NCBI GenBank assembly: GCA_015075305.1
Contig: JABTUS010000009.1
Location: forward strand, 227,211 to 291,210
DNA length: 64,000 bases
Direction of reading: 5' to 3'
Source: Opitutaceae bacterium
GTDB lineage: Bacteria > Verrucomicrobiota > Verrucomicrobiia > Opitutales > Opitutaceae
Made by a program: the position numbers and the translations under genes. Positions 17,669 to 27,792 of the stretch are shown here, in pieces (position 1 is the first letter of the stretch; the number at the start of each line of letters is the position of its first letter). A model generated the notes under the pieces. That model had not been told where the DNA came from. It searched no databases and saw only the letters and a list, made by a program, of their open reading frames with translations.

Positions 17669-18328
17669 TCAGGGGGTTGCCGCCTTTTCCGGATTTGGTT
17701 CAAGCACTATGTTGGTGCCGCGCGTAAGATGGCGTCGCAGGGCATCAACGGCTTCGTCAATTTTGCCGACTTTCAAGGCAGCGACTATCGCGCGATGTTC
17801 CTGCTCGGTCTGTTCGTAGTCTTCGATGTATTCCTTCGACTGTCCTACGCGAATTTGGAACAGAGGGATGTGGCAGTGTTCATACGCGCGGAGAAGCCGG
17901 CGGTTTCCTGATGCCGCGACCAAGAGATCGTGAAAGCGACGGTCAGCCTCCCATGCACCTGTATGGTAACCCTTCCTGACCATGTACGCGAAGTCGTCGC
18001 AGGTGGTTTCCATTTCCGCGATCTCCTCAGAGGAAATCCGCTCCCGGGCCAGTCGTATTGCCGCGACCTCCAGGATTTCGCGGACTTCGCGTATCTCAAT
18101 GACATCCTTGGGTTCCATGCCGGCGGCAAAGAACCCGCCTTTTTCGCCCCTTTCGACCAAGCCCTCCCCGTGAAGTCTCGTAAGGGCTTCACGTACGGCG
18201 AGGCGTCCGACAGTGAGTTTGCCGGCCCATTCTTCTTCCTTGAGCCGATCCTCTGGTCGAATTTCCAGGATCAGTATTCGGCGGCGAATCTCGGAGTACG
18301 CTTTATCCGACTGAAGCTGTGATGCCAT
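17669..18328 (-). CDS. GntR-family regulator, FadR subfamily (FCD domain)
   Basis: The 219-residue protein has a winged helix at about residues 8-70 (motif VGRLAVREALTRLHGEGLV) and an all-helical FCD ligand domain at 78-205. Metal/ligand residues typical of FCD proteins are visible: Asp and His in EADRRFHDLLV, His in EHRAIVAAL and His in LRRHL. Such regulators respond to organic acids or sugar acids. The gene converges on the phosphoesterase gene and is divergent from the DeoR gene starting at 18564, with a 235-base AT-rich region between them. It may control the glycan operon or the downstream oxidative genes. Confidence 0.85.
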   Translation of the reverse strand: MASQLQSDKAYSEIRRRILILEIRPEDRLKEEEWAGKLTVGRLAVREALTRLHGEGLVERGEKGGFFAAGMEPKDVIEIREVREILEVAAIRLARERISSEEIAEMETTCDDFAYMVRKGYHTGAWEADRRFHDLLVAASGNRRLLRAYEHCHIPLFQIRVGQSKEYIEDYEQTEQEHRAIVAALKVGKIDEAVDALRRHLTRGTNIVLEPNPEKAATP

Positions 18329-18448
18329 ACTGTTGCCAAATGCTTATCTTTTTTGTCTGCATAAGTGATGCAGGGGATGTCGGGCTTTGCGAGGTCATTT
18401 TTGGCTCTCCGTTCAAGTCACAGCTTTCTAACTAACAAAAATGAGGAA

Positions 18449-18480
18449 AAAATGTTGACGAAAATAGCGCTAAAATGTTG
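18449..18480. repeat. Direct 9-base repeat in the gntR/deoR divergent promoter region
   Basis: The sequence AAAATGTTG occurs at 18449-18457 and again at 18472-18480, 23 bases apart, in the AT-rich gap between the divergent GntR and DeoR genes. This spacing is about two helical turns, as expected for a regulator bound to one DNA face. It could be an operator for one of the two regulators; no experimental or comparative support is available from the window. Confidence 0.3.
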
Positions 18481-18563
18481 TCATGTGTTTGCCCTTCTTC
18501 CCCATGGTTGGCCTTTCGCCGCAAACGCTAGGTTTGGCTCGCCGAAATGTCGGATGTTTCCCG

Positions 18564-19337
18564 ATGGACGCATCAGATGGTTCGGCGGGTAGAGTTCGTC
18601 AGATTGCCAGGTTGCTGATGCAGGTAGGACCGCTGACTGTGGCTGACATAGCCGCGCGTTTCAGAATCTCCTACGCGACTGCCAGGCGGGATGGAATTCA
18701 GTTGGCCCATTCGGGTCAGGTGGTGCGGAAGCACGGCAGGCTCTTACCGGCGGTCAGTGTGGCTGGTGAGCAATCGTTTCAAGCACGCAGCACCTCACAG
18801 ACTGGAGCCAAGTCTCAAATTGCACAGAGGGCGGTTCAGCTCTTGCCTGAGACCGGCACCATCTTCGTGGATGCTGGAACAACCTGTCTTGAGGTTGGAC
18901 GCCTCTTGTTGCACCGCCCGGGACTTCGGGTCGCAACCAATTCAATTCCATTGATGGAGTTGGCGGTGGACGCCCGGGCGAGCATCATTGCAATTGGAGG
19001 AGAAGTTCGCAAGACCTCGCTCGCTCTGACCGGCGCCCTGATGCAGCCTTGGATGACTGGGCTTCACTTTGATGCGGCGATCATAGGCACCGCCGGCGTC
19101 GAACTTTCCACAGGTGCCTACACCAGCGAGATGAACGAAGCGGCCATCAAGTCGGAGGCCTTGCGGCGATCGAATCTGCGGGTGCTGGTGGCGGATTCAG
19201 AAAAGTGGAATCGTCCCAGTGCGGTTCACTTTGCCCCTTGGAGCGCATTCTCGGCCTTTGTAACCAACTTCGAGATGGTGCCGGACGCCCGAAGGTTGCT
19301 CGCAGGCGAGAGTGTGAGCGTCCACCGTTGTTGGTGA
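18564..19337 (+). CDS. DeoR/GlpR-family transcriptional regulator
   Basis: From the ATG at 18564 the protein has 257 residues; an upstream ATG at 18483 would add 27 residues lacking family similarity. The helix-turn-helix is at about residues 10-65 (YATARRDGIQLAHSG) and the DeoRC domain contains the classical effector loop IFVDAGTTCLEVG, plus NSIPLMELA and GGEVRKTSLALTG. This is a paralogue of the regulator at 3908-4666 but keeps the phosphosugar-binding residues. It is divergent from the GntR gene and faces the convergent PVC dehydrogenase gene. A phosphorylated sugar intermediate is the likely signal. Confidence 0.85.
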   Translation: MDASDGSAGRVRQIARLLMQVGPLTVADIAARFRISYATARRDGIQLAHSGQVVRKHGRLLPAVSVAGEQSFQARSTSQTGAKSQIAQRAVQLLPETGTIFVDAGTTCLEVGRLLLHRPGLRVATNSIPLMELAVDARASIIAIGGEVRKTSLALTGALMQPWMTGLHFDAAIIGTAGVELSTGAYTSEMNEAAIKSEALRRSNLRVLVADSEKWNRPSAVHFAPWSAFSAFVTNFEMVPDARRLLAGESVSVHRCW

Positions 19338-19422
19338 GAAGCCAGAATTTTCCAAGCCTTGAGCCGCCCCGTGGCAAAGACCGATGTCTTCGAAGCCGCG
19401 ACTCCAAGATCACGGGGACGAC

Positions 19423-22400
19423 TCAGTGGCTTGTCTGCACCGCGGGTTCCTCGTTGCGGCTGCCGCCGGTGCCGAGGCTTGAGACGAATTCGACTAGGTC
19501 GCGGAGTTCTCCGCGCTTGAGGATGAGGCCAAATATCTCCGGCATGCTCGACGGCGCAGTTTCGCGCTTCACAATATTGTTCTTCTTGATCACGACAAGA
19601 TCCTCATCGGTCGCAGTCCGCAGGGTGTAGGTCCTGTCATCCTCGGAGGCGATGCTGCCCACCTTCACGCTGCCGTCCTTGAGCGTGAAGGCCACGGAAT
19701 CGAAACCCGCGGCGATGGAGGCGTTCGGTGCAACGATGGATTCCAGGATGTACGCCCGCGACTTGTCGCGCCCGATGGTGTCGAGGGCCGGGCCGGCTTC
19801 GCCTCCCTTGGCGCGTATCCTGTGGCAGCGCACGCAGGCGAGCACGGGATGCTCGAAGAACAGGTGGCGGCCCTCGGCTCGCTTTCCGCCAACCATGGCG
19901 TAGGAATACTTCTCCTCCACCGGTGCACTGGCCAGGCGGGCCGCACGTTTTTCCGCAGCCTGCTTCAAAGCGGGATTGTTGCGGGCATCGACGGCGTCGA
20001 GGATTTCGACCTGTAGTCCGGCGAGCTTCTTGTCAGTGTCGATGCGCGACAGGTAGTCGCCAAGAACCTTGTCGACGCGCGGATCGTCGAGTTTCGCGAG
20101 ATTGGTGATGGCGCTTTGCTTTTCAACAAGGGTTCCCGAATCGAGCGCATGAAGGAGCAGGGGAACTGCCTCGGCCGCGGATATGATGGAGTAGTAGCCC
20201 TGCGCCGCTGCGCGCAACGAGGCATCCTTGGCGAGGCCGGCCGCCTTGACGGCATCAGCGAGGCGCGGATGGTGCCATTCTGAAAGGGGCTTCAGTGCGG
20301 CGGCGCGAGCGTCGCTGCTGGCGTCCTCACGGAGAACGAGTGCGGCGAGGGCGTCGCCCGCCGAACGGAGATTCAGCGCCTCGATGGCGCGGATCGCGGC
20401 GAGTTGGACATCGGCATGGCCGTCTGCGAGCAATCGAGCGGCGAACGGCTCCAGGGATTTCACCGCGGGCGAGGCGTCGCGGGCGGGCAGGGGGCGGAAA
20501 ACCCCCACGATGCGATCGCGCGCGGGCGGGTGTGCCCAATCGGAGAGGTGAAGCAGCGCCTCGATGCGCAGGTCATCGGGTGCGTCCGTGCGGGCGGCGA
20601 AGGCGGCGAGAGCGGCGGCATTTTCCGGCCCGCCGTTGCGGAAATGCGCGTTGAGGATGCGGAGGCCAAGGCCCTTGTCCACATTCATGGGCATCATCGG
20701 CAGCAGATCCGCGAGCGCGGTCTGCGCTGAAACGACCGGTGCATCGTTGATGGCGCGAGCGGCTTCGGCGACTATGAAGGGATCGGGATCCGTGAGGAAG
20801 CCGGCGATTTCCGGGCTGTTCAGGCGACGGTAGGCAAGCAGAACCGCAAGGCGCACCGCACGGGAGGAATCGGCTGCGGCCGACTCCATGGCGCGCGGGT
20901 TCTTTCCGCCCACCAGCCCCATGACAACTGCGTGGCGCAGGTAGAGGTCCTGATCGGCATTCTCGCGGGCGACTTCGATCAATGCGGGAGCGGCTTCGGC
21001 GCGACCCAGCTTGCCGAGGCTCTGCGCCGCAAAGAAGCGGACGCGTCCCGATGAATCCTTGAGCGCGGTGAGCAGGGGCTCAAAGGCGACTGCAACCCGG
21101 CCGTCGCCGAGGACTTTTGCGGATTGAGCGCGCACCTCCGGGTCTGCATCGCTGAGGAGCGGCAGCACGACGCGATAGGCCTCCGGCTGTTTGCGGCCCA
21201 CCTGGCCGAGCGCCCAGATACCATGGATGCGGGCGAGTTGATTGTAATGGTGTGAGGCAATCTGCGTGAGCAGCGGAAGAGCGGATGCGCCCTTGGCGGC
21301 GAGTGCATATTGAGCCTCAAGACGCACCCGCTGATCCGGGTGACCGATCAAGGCGAAAAGCTCCGCATCTGAACGGCCCTTCATGCCATCCGCGATGAGT
21401 CGCTGCGTTTCCCTGATCAGCGGATCATGGGCGGTAGCCTCGTTGGTGAGGGCGTAGAGGCGGCCCTTGCGCGACTTGGCCCAGCCGTTGCCCCAGTCGG
21501 AGAAATAGAGGCGTCCGTCCGGACCAAAATCGACGTCGGTCGGCAGGGTGCCGCCAAGGAAGAGTTCCTGGCGACGCATCGTGAAGGAGGCTCCCTGCGG
21601 ATCGAGCGCGTAGAGATAGATGCCGCTGGTGGTGTAGGATCCCTTGAAGTGGCACATGAAAAACACATCGCGGTAGCTGGACGGAAGCCCCGTGCCCGGG
21701 TAGTGCGTGAGGCCCGACGGACCGTCGGCGGTGTTGACGATCGGCGGGAGGATGTAGGCAGGCTGACCCTCGTGACGCGGTTTCCACATTTGCTCGAAAT
21801 TCCACGGCCCCGCATTGCCCAGCGGATTGAACTGGTAGCCCACGCGCCACCCGCTGTCGCCTCCCTCGACGACCTGGACGAAGCGTTCGACATCACCCTG
21901 GTCGGAGTCATTGTCACCGGTGAACAGGTTGCCGAAGTCGTCGAAGGCCAGCTCCTGCGGGTTGCGCAAGCCGCTGTGCACAATCTCCAATTCGGTGCCG
22001 TCGGGCCAGCAGCGGAAGACCGCGCCCATGTCGGGTGCATCGACCACGCTGCCATCCTTCGCCTTCGCATGAGTCCCGCGGTCGCCGATTGAAAAGTAGA
22101 GCTTGCCATCCGGACCCATGACCAGGCCGTGCAGATCGTGCCCGGTAAAGTTGAAGCGCACGCCGTAGCCGTAGCTAAGGGAGGTGCGGCCCTTGGAAAT
22201 GCCCCTGGCATCGGGACCGTCCAGCAGCCAGAGGTGCGGGATGTTCGTGAACCAGACCTTGCCATCGCGCGCCAGGACACCCGAAGCGATGCCATCAAGC
22301 GGGCTGTTGAAACCCGTGGCAAAGGCGGTTGATGAGTCGGCCACGCCATCGCCGTTTGAATCGACGATCCTCCTCACCACTTCGGTCTCGATGGACAACT

Positions 22401-22827
22401 CCTTTTCGCCCTCGACGCCGAACTGATCGAGGATCAACTGAGCGCGATCTTCCACGGTTCGCGCGGCAAGTTCCTGCTCCAGCATCGGCATGTAATCGCG
22501 AATATCCAGCACGCTGGAGCGGTAGCGGTAGGTCTCGGCGATGTAAGCCGTGCCCTTTTCATCGAAGGTGAATGCCACGGGATTCGCCAGCATGGGCTCA
22601 GCGGCGAACAGGCTGATCTTGAATCCTTCGGGGATCTTGAAATGCCTGATCGCCTCCTCGGCCTCATCGGAGGCCGGAAGCGGATTGGCCGTAGGCAGGC
22701 GATCGAGTGGAAGGAGCTTGAGGGGTGGGGGGCCCTTGGTCCTGGGGGCGGGGTCCGACATCAGCGAGGCCGGAAAGGAAAGGATGGCACCAAGGGACAG
22801 GGCGCACACGGAGATCCATTCACGCAT
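19423..22827 (-). CDS. PVC-type dehydrogenase with HEAT repeats and C-terminal haem c domain
   Basis: The 1134-residue protein has a signal peptide at about residues 1-24. Residues 40-480 form a glucose/sorbosone-dehydrogenase-like beta-propeller of the 'putative membrane-bound dehydrogenase' type. A long alpha-helical HEAT-repeat region (about 500-950) with many repeated Ala/Leu helices follows. The C-terminal domain holds a single cytochrome c motif, CVRCH, within the Planctomycete/Verrucomicrobium-specific haem-binding domain. Such proteins are thought to oxidise sugars in the periplasm and pass electrons to the respiratory chain; individual substrates are mostly unknown. The gene converges on the deoR gene and is divergent from the PAS-AraC regulator at 22910, a likely controller. 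Confidence 0.9.
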   Translation of the reverse strand: MREWISVCALSLGAILSFPASLMSDPAPRTKGPPPLKLLPLDRLPTANPLPASDEAEEAIRHFKIPEGFKISLFAAEPMLANPVAFTFDEKGTAYIAETYRYRSSVLDIRDYMPMLEQELAARTVEDRAQLILDQFGVEGEKELSIETEVVRRIVDSNGDGVADSSTAFATGFNSPLDGIASGVLARDGKVWFTNIPHLWLLDGPDARGISKGRTSLSYGYGVRFNFTGHDLHGLVMGPDGKLYFSIGDRGTHAKAKDGSVVDAPDMGAVFRCWPDGTELEIVHSGLRNPQELAFDDFGNLFTGDNDSDQGDVERFVQVVEGGDSGWRVGYQFNPLGNAGPWNFEQMWKPRHEGQPAYILPPIVNTADGPSGLTHYPGTGLPSSYRDVFFMCHFKGSYTTSGIYLYALDPQGASFTMRRQELFLGGTLPTDVDFGPDGRLYFSDWGNGWAKSRKGRLYALTNEATAHDPLIRETQRLIADGMKGRSDAELFALIGHPDQRVRLEAQYALAAKGASALPLLTQIASHHYNQLARIHGIWALGQVGRKQPEAYRVVLPLLSDADPEVRAQSAKVLGDGRVAVAFEPLLTALKDSSGRVRFFAAQSLGKLGRAEAAPALIEVARENADQDLYLRHAVVMGLVGGKNPRAMESAAADSSRAVRLAVLLAYRRLNSPEIAGFLTDPDPFIVAEAARAINDAPVVSAQTALADLLPMMPMNVDKGLGLRILNAHFRNGGPENAAALAAFAARTDAPDDLRIEALLHLSDWAHPPARDRIVGVFRPLPARDASPAVKSLEPFAARLLADGHADVQLAAIRAIEALNLRSAGDALAALVLREDASSDARAAALKPLSEWHHPRLADAVKAAGLAKDASLRAAAQGYYSIISAAEAVPLLLHALDSGTLVEKQSAITNLAKLDDPRVDKVLGDYLSRIDTDKKLAGLQVEILDAVDARNNPALKQAAEKRAARLASAPVEEKYSYAMVGGKRAEGRHLFFEHPVLACVRCHRIRAKGGEAGPALDTIGRDKSRAYILESIVAPNASIAAGFDSVAFTLKDGSVKVGSIASEDDRTYTLRTATDEDLVVIKKNNIVKRETAPSSMPEIFGLILKRGELRDLVEFVSSLGTGGSRNEEPAVQTSH

Positions 22828-22909
22828 AGAAACACGATCATGGCATTTTCATGCGGGTGTTGCAAGGCGGGCTTCCGGAAACTTGTAGGACCCCTGCGGA
22901 ATCCCTATC

Positions 22910-23677
22910 ATGTCTCTCTCGGGCACAATTCCTTCCATTTCCATGGCACTCACACTTCACACATCCCTTCAGCGCATTGGTGCCGCAGCGTCCGAGGTCA
23001 TCATTCTCTGCGACGCGTTGGAGGACGCCCCCCTGTGGATAAAGGATGTCACTGGGCACTATCAGTGGGTCAACCGATCCTTCCTTCTCAATTTCGGCGT
23101 GGAGGATCGCGATGCTGTCCTCGGGAAGACCGACTATGATCTTTGCGGGCTCCAACTCGCCGAGCAGTACCGGGTGGATGACGAGCGGGTCCTGTCCGGC
23201 GAATCGATTGTCGGCCGCGTGGAATTGGTGGGCCGGTACAACCACACCGCGCGCTGGTGCTCGACCACGAAGATTCCATTGCATGACAACAAGGGCAGGG
23301 TGGTGGGAACAGCAGGCATTACGCGTCCGCTGTCGATCCCGGTCGAGCCGCCGCGTCACGAGCCGATGAGCATCGCCATCCGCTGCATCAGCGAGCAAGT
23401 CGGGCGCGCCCTCACGAATGCCGACATCGCGCGCGCGTGCGGCCTGTCGGTTCGCGCCTTCGAGCGGCAGTTCCAGGCGCACTATCGCTGCACACCTCAG
23501 GTCTATGTGCGGCAATTGCGCGTACGGCTGAGCTGTCATGCACTGGTCAATTCACGCAAGAGTCTGGCGGAAATCGCCACGGAATTCGGGTTCTCCGATC
23601 AGAGCCACTTCAGTCGTGAATTCAGGAAATTCATGACCGATACGCCGGGTTCGTACCGGGAGCGTCATCAACGCTGA
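22910..23677 (+). CDS. AraC-family regulator with N-terminal PAS domain
   Basis: The protein has 255 residues from the ATG at 22910, or 244 from the ATG at 22943. Residues 35-140 form a PAS domain (DAPLWIKDVTGHYQWVN at its start). The C-terminal 95 residues are an AraC DNA-binding domain with two helix-turn-helices: LTNADIARACGLSVRAFERQF and IATEFGFSDQSHFSREFRKF. PAS-AraC fusions are frequent in Opitutaceae next to sugar-catabolism genes. It lies 82 bases from the divergent PVC dehydrogenase gene and upstream of the cupin/isomerase/oxidoreductase operon, so it probably controls one or both. The PAS ligand is unknown. Confidence 0.88.
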   Translation: MSLSGTIPSISMALTLHTSLQRIGAAASEVIILCDALEDAPLWIKDVTGHYQWVNRSFLLNFGVEDRDAVLGKTDYDLCGLQLAEQYRVDDERVLSGESIVGRVELVGRYNHTARWCSTTKIPLHDNKGRVVGTAGITRPLSIPVEPPRHEPMSIAIRCISEQVGRALTNADIARACGLSVRAFERQFQAHYRCTPQVYVRQLRVRLSCHALVNSRKSLAEIATEFGFSDQSHFSREFRKFMTDTPGSYRERHQR

Positions 23678-23890
23678 AGCGATTGGGCGCCGCGTTGCCG
23701 GCATGACGTTTTTCTACCAAAGAATGCCGTCAGCGTCCTAGCCAAGCGATCGATTGTGCGATAAGGTTCCCGCCTTTCGGTTCGTTTGCCACGAACGCAG
23801 TCACCCACATCCCCTTGTCCATGTCGACCCACGTGAACCCCTGGCGCGCCATCAGGCGGAACCGCCCGTGAGGCCGTCTCCTTTCCGTCC

Positions 23891-25156
23891 ATGAATTCAG
23901 TCACTTCACTCAAGACCGTAAGGTCCAACGTCAAATCGCTCGTCGAGGGCTCGCTCGCCGACAATGGCGGGCTGCTCCGGCTCGCGCCCTGCTGGGTGCC
24001 GCGCTCATTCCTGCAGCCCGGCAAGCGGCTGAAGCTGCATCCCGATGACCTCTATGCGTTCGGCCTCAACCGAGGCGGCATCGATGAGCGCTGGTTTGCG
24101 TCGACGACGCCGGCGGCCAACGAAAACCGCACTCCGGACGAGGGACTCAGCTACGCGGTGGCTGCGGGAAACCGCTTCACGCTCGCCGATGCGGTGGCGG
24201 AATGCGGCGCGGAGCTCATCGGCTCGGCGATCTGGAGCAAGTACCGGAAGTGGCCGGTGTATTCAAAATTCTTCGACAACAGGGGGCCGATTCCGCACCA
24301 CATGCACCAGTCGCAGGCCCAGGCGGCGCTGGTGGGGCAGGAGGGCAAACCCGAGTCGTATTATTTTCCGCCGCAGCACAACAATGTCGGAAACAACTTT
24401 CCGTACACGTTCATGGGACTCGAACCGGGAACGACCAAGGCGCAGGTGCGCCGCACGCTCGAGCGCTGGAACAAGGGCGACAACGGCATTCTCGATCTCT
24501 CCCGCGCGTATCGTCTCAAGCCCGGCACCGGCTGGCTGATTCCGCCCTGCGTGCTGCACGCTCCTGGATCGCTCTGCACGTATGAACCGCAGTGGGGCTC
24601 CGACGTCTTCGGCATGTATCAATCGCTGGTCGAGGGGCGCGAGGTGCCATGGTCGCTTCTCGTCAAGGACATGCCCAAGGAGAAACACCACGACCTCGAC
24701 TTCATCGTCGACCAGCTCGACTGGGAGGAGAATCTGGATCCGAATTTCAAGGACAACCACTACCTCGAGCCGGTGCCCGTCGCCGACACGCGCAGCGCGG
24801 GTTATGTCGATCGCTGGATCGTGTATGGCAGGATCAAGGGACGTCAGGACTTTTCAGCCAAGGAGCTGACCCTCGAGCCCGGCGCGAAGTGCACGATCAA
24901 GGACAACGGAGCCTATGGACTCATCACGGTGCAGGGTCGCGGAAAGATGAACAAGCTCACGCTCGACTGTCCGAAGCTCATCCGCTTCCACGAGCTCACG
25001 GAGGACGAGGTGTTCTGCACCGAGGCCGCGGCTCGGGCGGGGGTCACGTTCGAAAACACCAGCCAGGTGGAGCCGCTGGTGATGCTGCGCTACTTCGGAC
25101 CGGAGGTGAATCCCGACGCACCCGCGATGGGCGCCTATCGAAAGAACACCTTCTGA
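23891..25156 (+). CDS. Cupin-fold protein, sugar-phosphate-isomerase-like
   Basis: The 421-residue protein shows cupin features: HHMHQSQ near residue 137 supplies candidate metal-binding histidines, PPCVLHAPG near residue 218 carries another, and the C-terminal third has a second beta-barrel with a PGAKCTIKDNGAYG segment. It resembles class I mannose-6-phosphate-isomerase-type cupins found in Verrucomicrobia and Planctomycetes. It is the first gene of a plus-strand run with a sugar isomerase/epimerase (gap 86 bases) and an NAD-dependent sugar dehydrogenase. An isomerisation step in uptake of a sugar or sugar acid is a reasonable inference; the substrate is not known. Confidence 0.65.
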   Translation: MNSVTSLKTVRSNVKSLVEGSLADNGGLLRLAPCWVPRSFLQPGKRLKLHPDDLYAFGLNRGGIDERWFASTTPAANENRTPDEGLSYAVAAGNRFTLADAVAECGAELIGSAIWSKYRKWPVYSKFFDNRGPIPHHMHQSQAQAALVGQEGKPESYYFPPQHNNVGNNFPYTFMGLEPGTTKAQVRRTLERWNKGDNGILDLSRAYRLKPGTGWLIPPCVLHAPGSLCTYEPQWGSDVFGMYQSLVEGREVPWSLLVKDMPKEKHHDLDFIVDQLDWEENLDPNFKDNHYLEPVPVADTRSAGYVDRWIVYGRIKGRQDFSAKELTLEPGAKCTIKDNGAYGLITVQGRGKMNKLTLDCPKLIRFHELTEDEVFCTEAAARAGVTFENTSQVEPLVMLRYFGPEVNPDAPAMGAYRKNTF

Positions 25157-25242
25157 TCCGCCCGCGCGGCGCCATGCAGTCGCAGCCGCGCGATCGAATC
25201 CACGCATCCAGTCTTCAACCGCAGAATTCTCCCCATCCCATC

Positions 25243-26289
25243 ATGCCACAAAACAACTATCCAAAACTGCACAACGCGATGTGGCCCGGCCTTGTCGGCA
25301 AGGGCAGTCCGGGCGCCGAACCCTTCATCGATCTCGACACCATGCTCGATCTCACTGCCAAGGCGGAGGTCGACGGCGTCAGATTCGATGGCGTGGATCT
25401 TTTCCTCAGCGCCCCGCACACGCCGATCGACAGCGACGACAATGCCCTCAAGGAACTCGCGTCCAAACTCAAGAAACGGAAACTCGTCGCCGGTTCAGTG
25501 GTCGCCCCCGTTTGGGGACCTACCGGCGGCGGATCAGCGATGGGTTCGGAGGAGGATCGCAAAAAGTTTGTCACGCAGGTGCGCCAGGCTTGCCGCATCG
25601 GCGCGAAGCTGCGCGAACTCGGCGTGCGTCCTTCCGGGGTCGTCCGCATCGACTCCTCCGCGTCCGTCGCGGACTGGGCGAAAAACCCCAAGGCGAACAC
25701 AAAACTCATCGCGGCGACGTTCCGCGAGGCGGCCAAGGTTGCGAAGGATCATGGCGAGCGGCTCGCGGCCGAAGGCGAGATCTGCTGGGGCGGCATGCAT
25801 TCGTGGAAGCACATGCTTGAACTCCTGGAGGCCGTGGGCCTGCCCAGGGTGCTGGGCTTCCAGGCGGACATGTCGCACACGCTCCTCTACACGCTCGGCG
25901 AAAACGCACCGGCGCACCGCATCGTGCCGAAGAAGTTTCACTGGGAGCCGGGGGCGACGCATGAGGCCCTCAGGAAACTGACTGACGCGCTCCGCCCGTG
26001 GACGATCGATTTTCACGTGGCCCAGAACGACGGCAGCGTGTTCGGCTCGGGCACGCACGACCACACCGGCCGCCACTGCCTCGCGACCGATCCGAAGGGC
26101 AAGCTGAACATCATTCGTGACTCGGCCTACTGGCTGCGCGACGGACGTGGCAAGGTGACGAGGAAGATGCGCCACATCTGCTGGGACGGATGCATGTTTC
26201 CCAACGAAACCATGATGAAGCAGCAGACCTGGAACGACATTCTCGCCGCAATGATCCAGGTCCGCGAAAACCACGGCTGGTCCGAATAG
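25243..26289 (+). CDS. Sugar phosphate isomerase/epimerase-like TIM barrel protein
   Basis: The frame is open upstream to 24592, but that part overlaps the cupin gene and is spurious. The ATG at 25243 ([19 protein letters not shown]) gives 348 residues. The sequence is a TIM-barrel of the AP-endonuclease-2/xylose-isomerase-like superfamily, with candidate metal ligands in [30 protein letters not shown] and [10 protein letters not shown] late motif, [14 protein letters not shown], is also histidine-rich. These proteins isomerise or epimerise keto sugars or inosose-type compounds. The gene is followed after 25 bases by a Gfo/Idh/MocA oxidoreductase, an arrangement typical of inositol- or keto-sugar-catabolism operons. 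Confidence 0.8.
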   Translation: MPQNNYPKLHNAMWPGLVGKGSPGAEPFIDLDTMLDLTAKAEVDGVRFDGVDLFLSAPHTPIDSDDNALKELASKLKKRKLVAGSVVAPVWGPTGGGSAMGSEEDRKKFVTQVRQACRIGAKLRELGVRPSGVVRIDSSASVADWAKNPKANTKLIAATFREAAKVAKDHGERLAAEGEICWGGMHSWKHMLELLEAVGLPRVLGFQADMSHTLLYTLGENAPAHRIVPKKFHWEPGATHEALRKLTDALRPWTIDFHVAQNDGSVFGSGTHDHTGRHCLATDPKGKLNIIRDSAYWLRDGRGKVTRKMRHICWDGCMFPNETMMKQQTWNDILAAMIQVRENHGWSE

Positions 26290-26314
26290 TTCTCCTCAAC
26301 TCCATTCTCGCGTC

Positions 26315-27454
26315 ATGAAAACACTCAATGTCGGCATGATTGGCTACGGCTTCATGGGCCGCGCCCATTCGAACGCCTTTCGCAGGGTCAACAACTTCTT
26401 CCCGCTCGATCACCAGGTGGTGCTCAAGGCCGCGTGCGGACGCGACGGCGCGAAGACCCAGGCCTTCGCCGATACCTGGGGGTATGAATCGGTGGAAACC
26501 GACTGGAGGCGGCTGATCGATCGCGCGGACATCGATGTGATCGACATCGCCGCCCCGAACAATGTGCACGCAGAGATCGCCCTCGCGGCCGCGAAGGCCG
26601 GCAAGATGATTCTTTGCGAGAAGCCGCTCGCGATGAATTCACCGGAAGCGCTGAAGATGGTGAAGGCCGTCGAGAAGGCGAAAGTTGCCAACATGGTCTG
26701 GTACAACTACCGCCGCATCCCAGCCGTCACGCTGGCCAAGCAGTTGATCGATGAAGGCAGACTCGGACGCGTGTTTCACTACCGCGCCAAGTTCCTGCAG
26801 GACTGGACGATCTCAGCGGACGTTCCCCAGGGAGGCCCGGGCACCTGGCGCCTTGACGTTTCCGTGGCCGGCAGCGGCGTGACGGGAGACCTGCTCGCGC
26901 ACTGCATCGACACCGCGCTCTGGCTCAATGGGGGCATCAAGTCGGTGACGGCGACGACGGAGACCTTCGTCAAGCAGCGCAAGCACGCCGAGACCGGCAA
27001 GATCGCAAAGGTTGGCATCGATGACGCGAGCCTGTTTCTCGCCCGCTTTGCCAATGGCTCGCTGGCGACTTTCGAGGCGACGCGTTATGCGCGCGGGCAC
27101 AAGGCGCTCTACACCTTTGAGATCAACGGCGAGCATGGCTCGATCTTCTGGGACCTTCATGATCTCCATCGACTCCAGTGGTTCGATCACCGCGACACCG
27201 GGATACTCCGCGGCTGGCGTTCGATCCACGTCTCCGACGGTGACCATCCGTACATGAAGCGGTGGTGGGTGCCGGGACTCCAGATAGGCTATGAGCATTC
27301 GTTCGTGCACCAGGTGGCTGACTTCATCGAGGGAATCGAATCTGGAAAACCCGCTGCGCCAACTTTCCGTGACGGCCTTGCGACGGACTACGTGACCGAT
27401 GCCGTGCTGTCCTCCGCCCGAACCGGCCGTTGGGTGAACGTAAGGTCCGCCTGA
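26315..27454 (+). CDS. Gfo/Idh/MocA-family NAD(P)-dependent oxidoreductase
   Basis: The 379-residue protein begins with the Rossmann motif [17 protein letters not shown] (about residues 6-22) and carries the family signature LCEKPLAMN near residue 105, whose lysine is part of the catalytic site. The C-terminal alpha/beta domain (from about residue 130) holds the substrate pocket, including [14 protein letters not shown] with a candidate catalytic His. Members oxidise or reduce sugars, inositols and sugar acids. It is the last of three co-oriented genes with the cupin and the isomerase, and the three probably act on successive steps of one substrate. Confidence 0.9.
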   Translation: MKTLNVGMIGYGFMGRAHSNAFRRVNNFFPLDHQVVLKAACGRDGAKTQAFADTWGYESVETDWRRLIDRADIDVIDIAAPNNVHAEIALAAAKAGKMILCEKPLAMNSPEALKMVKAVEKAKVANMVWYNYRRIPAVTLAKQLIDEGRLGRVFHYRAKFLQDWTISADVPQGGPGTWRLDVSVAGSGVTGDLLAHCIDTALWLNGGIKSVTATTETFVKQRKHAETGKIAKVGIDDASLFLARFANGSLATFEATRYARGHKALYTFEINGEHGSIFWDLHDLHRLQWFDHRDTGILRGWRSIHVSDGDHPYMKRWWVPGLQIGYEHSFVHQVADFIEGIESGKPAAPTFRDGLATDYVTDAVLSSARTGRWVNVRSA

Positions 27455-27487
27455 CATCTTCGGCACCGACTTTACGAGCATGCCGCA

Positions 27488-27540
27488 GCCCCAAAGGGGC
27501 GCAATACTCCCAGCCCATGGCGACGCGCCAGGCGACTCGG
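27488..27540. repeat. REP-like palindromic element
   Basis: The sequence begins with GCCCCAAAGGGGC (27488-27500), a five-base-pair stem with an AAA loop, followed by a second G/C-rich imperfect stem around GCCCATGGCGACGCGCC. This two-hairpin layout resembles the short palindromic repeats dispersed in many Planctomycetes and Verrucomicrobia genomes. It lies between convergent genes, where it could also help end transcription, though a T-run is missing. The assignment is by general resemblance only. Confidence 0.4.
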
Positions 27541-27716
27541 CGTTGGGTCAATTCCACTCAACACAGCGCGATACGATTCAGAAGTCGATGAAACCAGCTG
27601 GCACGATCTCTTCGCCTCTCCTGGCGCAGGGCATCACGCGTTTCAGATGCCGGGCGACTGCGCAGTGGCGCGAGAGTCGCTGGAGAGCACCGGATTTCCA
27701 TGGTCATTGGAACCTG

Positions 27717-27792
27717 AATAATGTTAAAGGTGAGGTTTGACCCCATCAGAGTCGGTGGAATTGGAATAATGCGAAAGGTGAGGTTTGACCCC
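27717..27792. repeat. Tandem pair of a 28-base direct repeat
   Basis: Copies lie at 27717-27744 and 27765-27792, 48 bases apart. Each is AATAATG, two variable bases, then an identical 19-base block starting AAAGGTGAGG and ending TTTGACCCC. Blocks of this kind occur at ends of some insertion sequences, so the pair may be a leftover of a transposed element. No transposase is next to it. Confidence 0.55.

Noticed and set aside
17661..17680. CAACCC/GGGTTG hairpin near the end of gntR as a terminator
   Set aside because: It lies partly inside the gntR coding end and has no convincing T-run on either strand.
24592..25242. N-terminal extension of the sugar isomerase frame
   Set aside because: It overlaps the cupin gene in another frame and its translation is Arg/Gly-rich. 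Family similarity begins only at the ATG at 25243.
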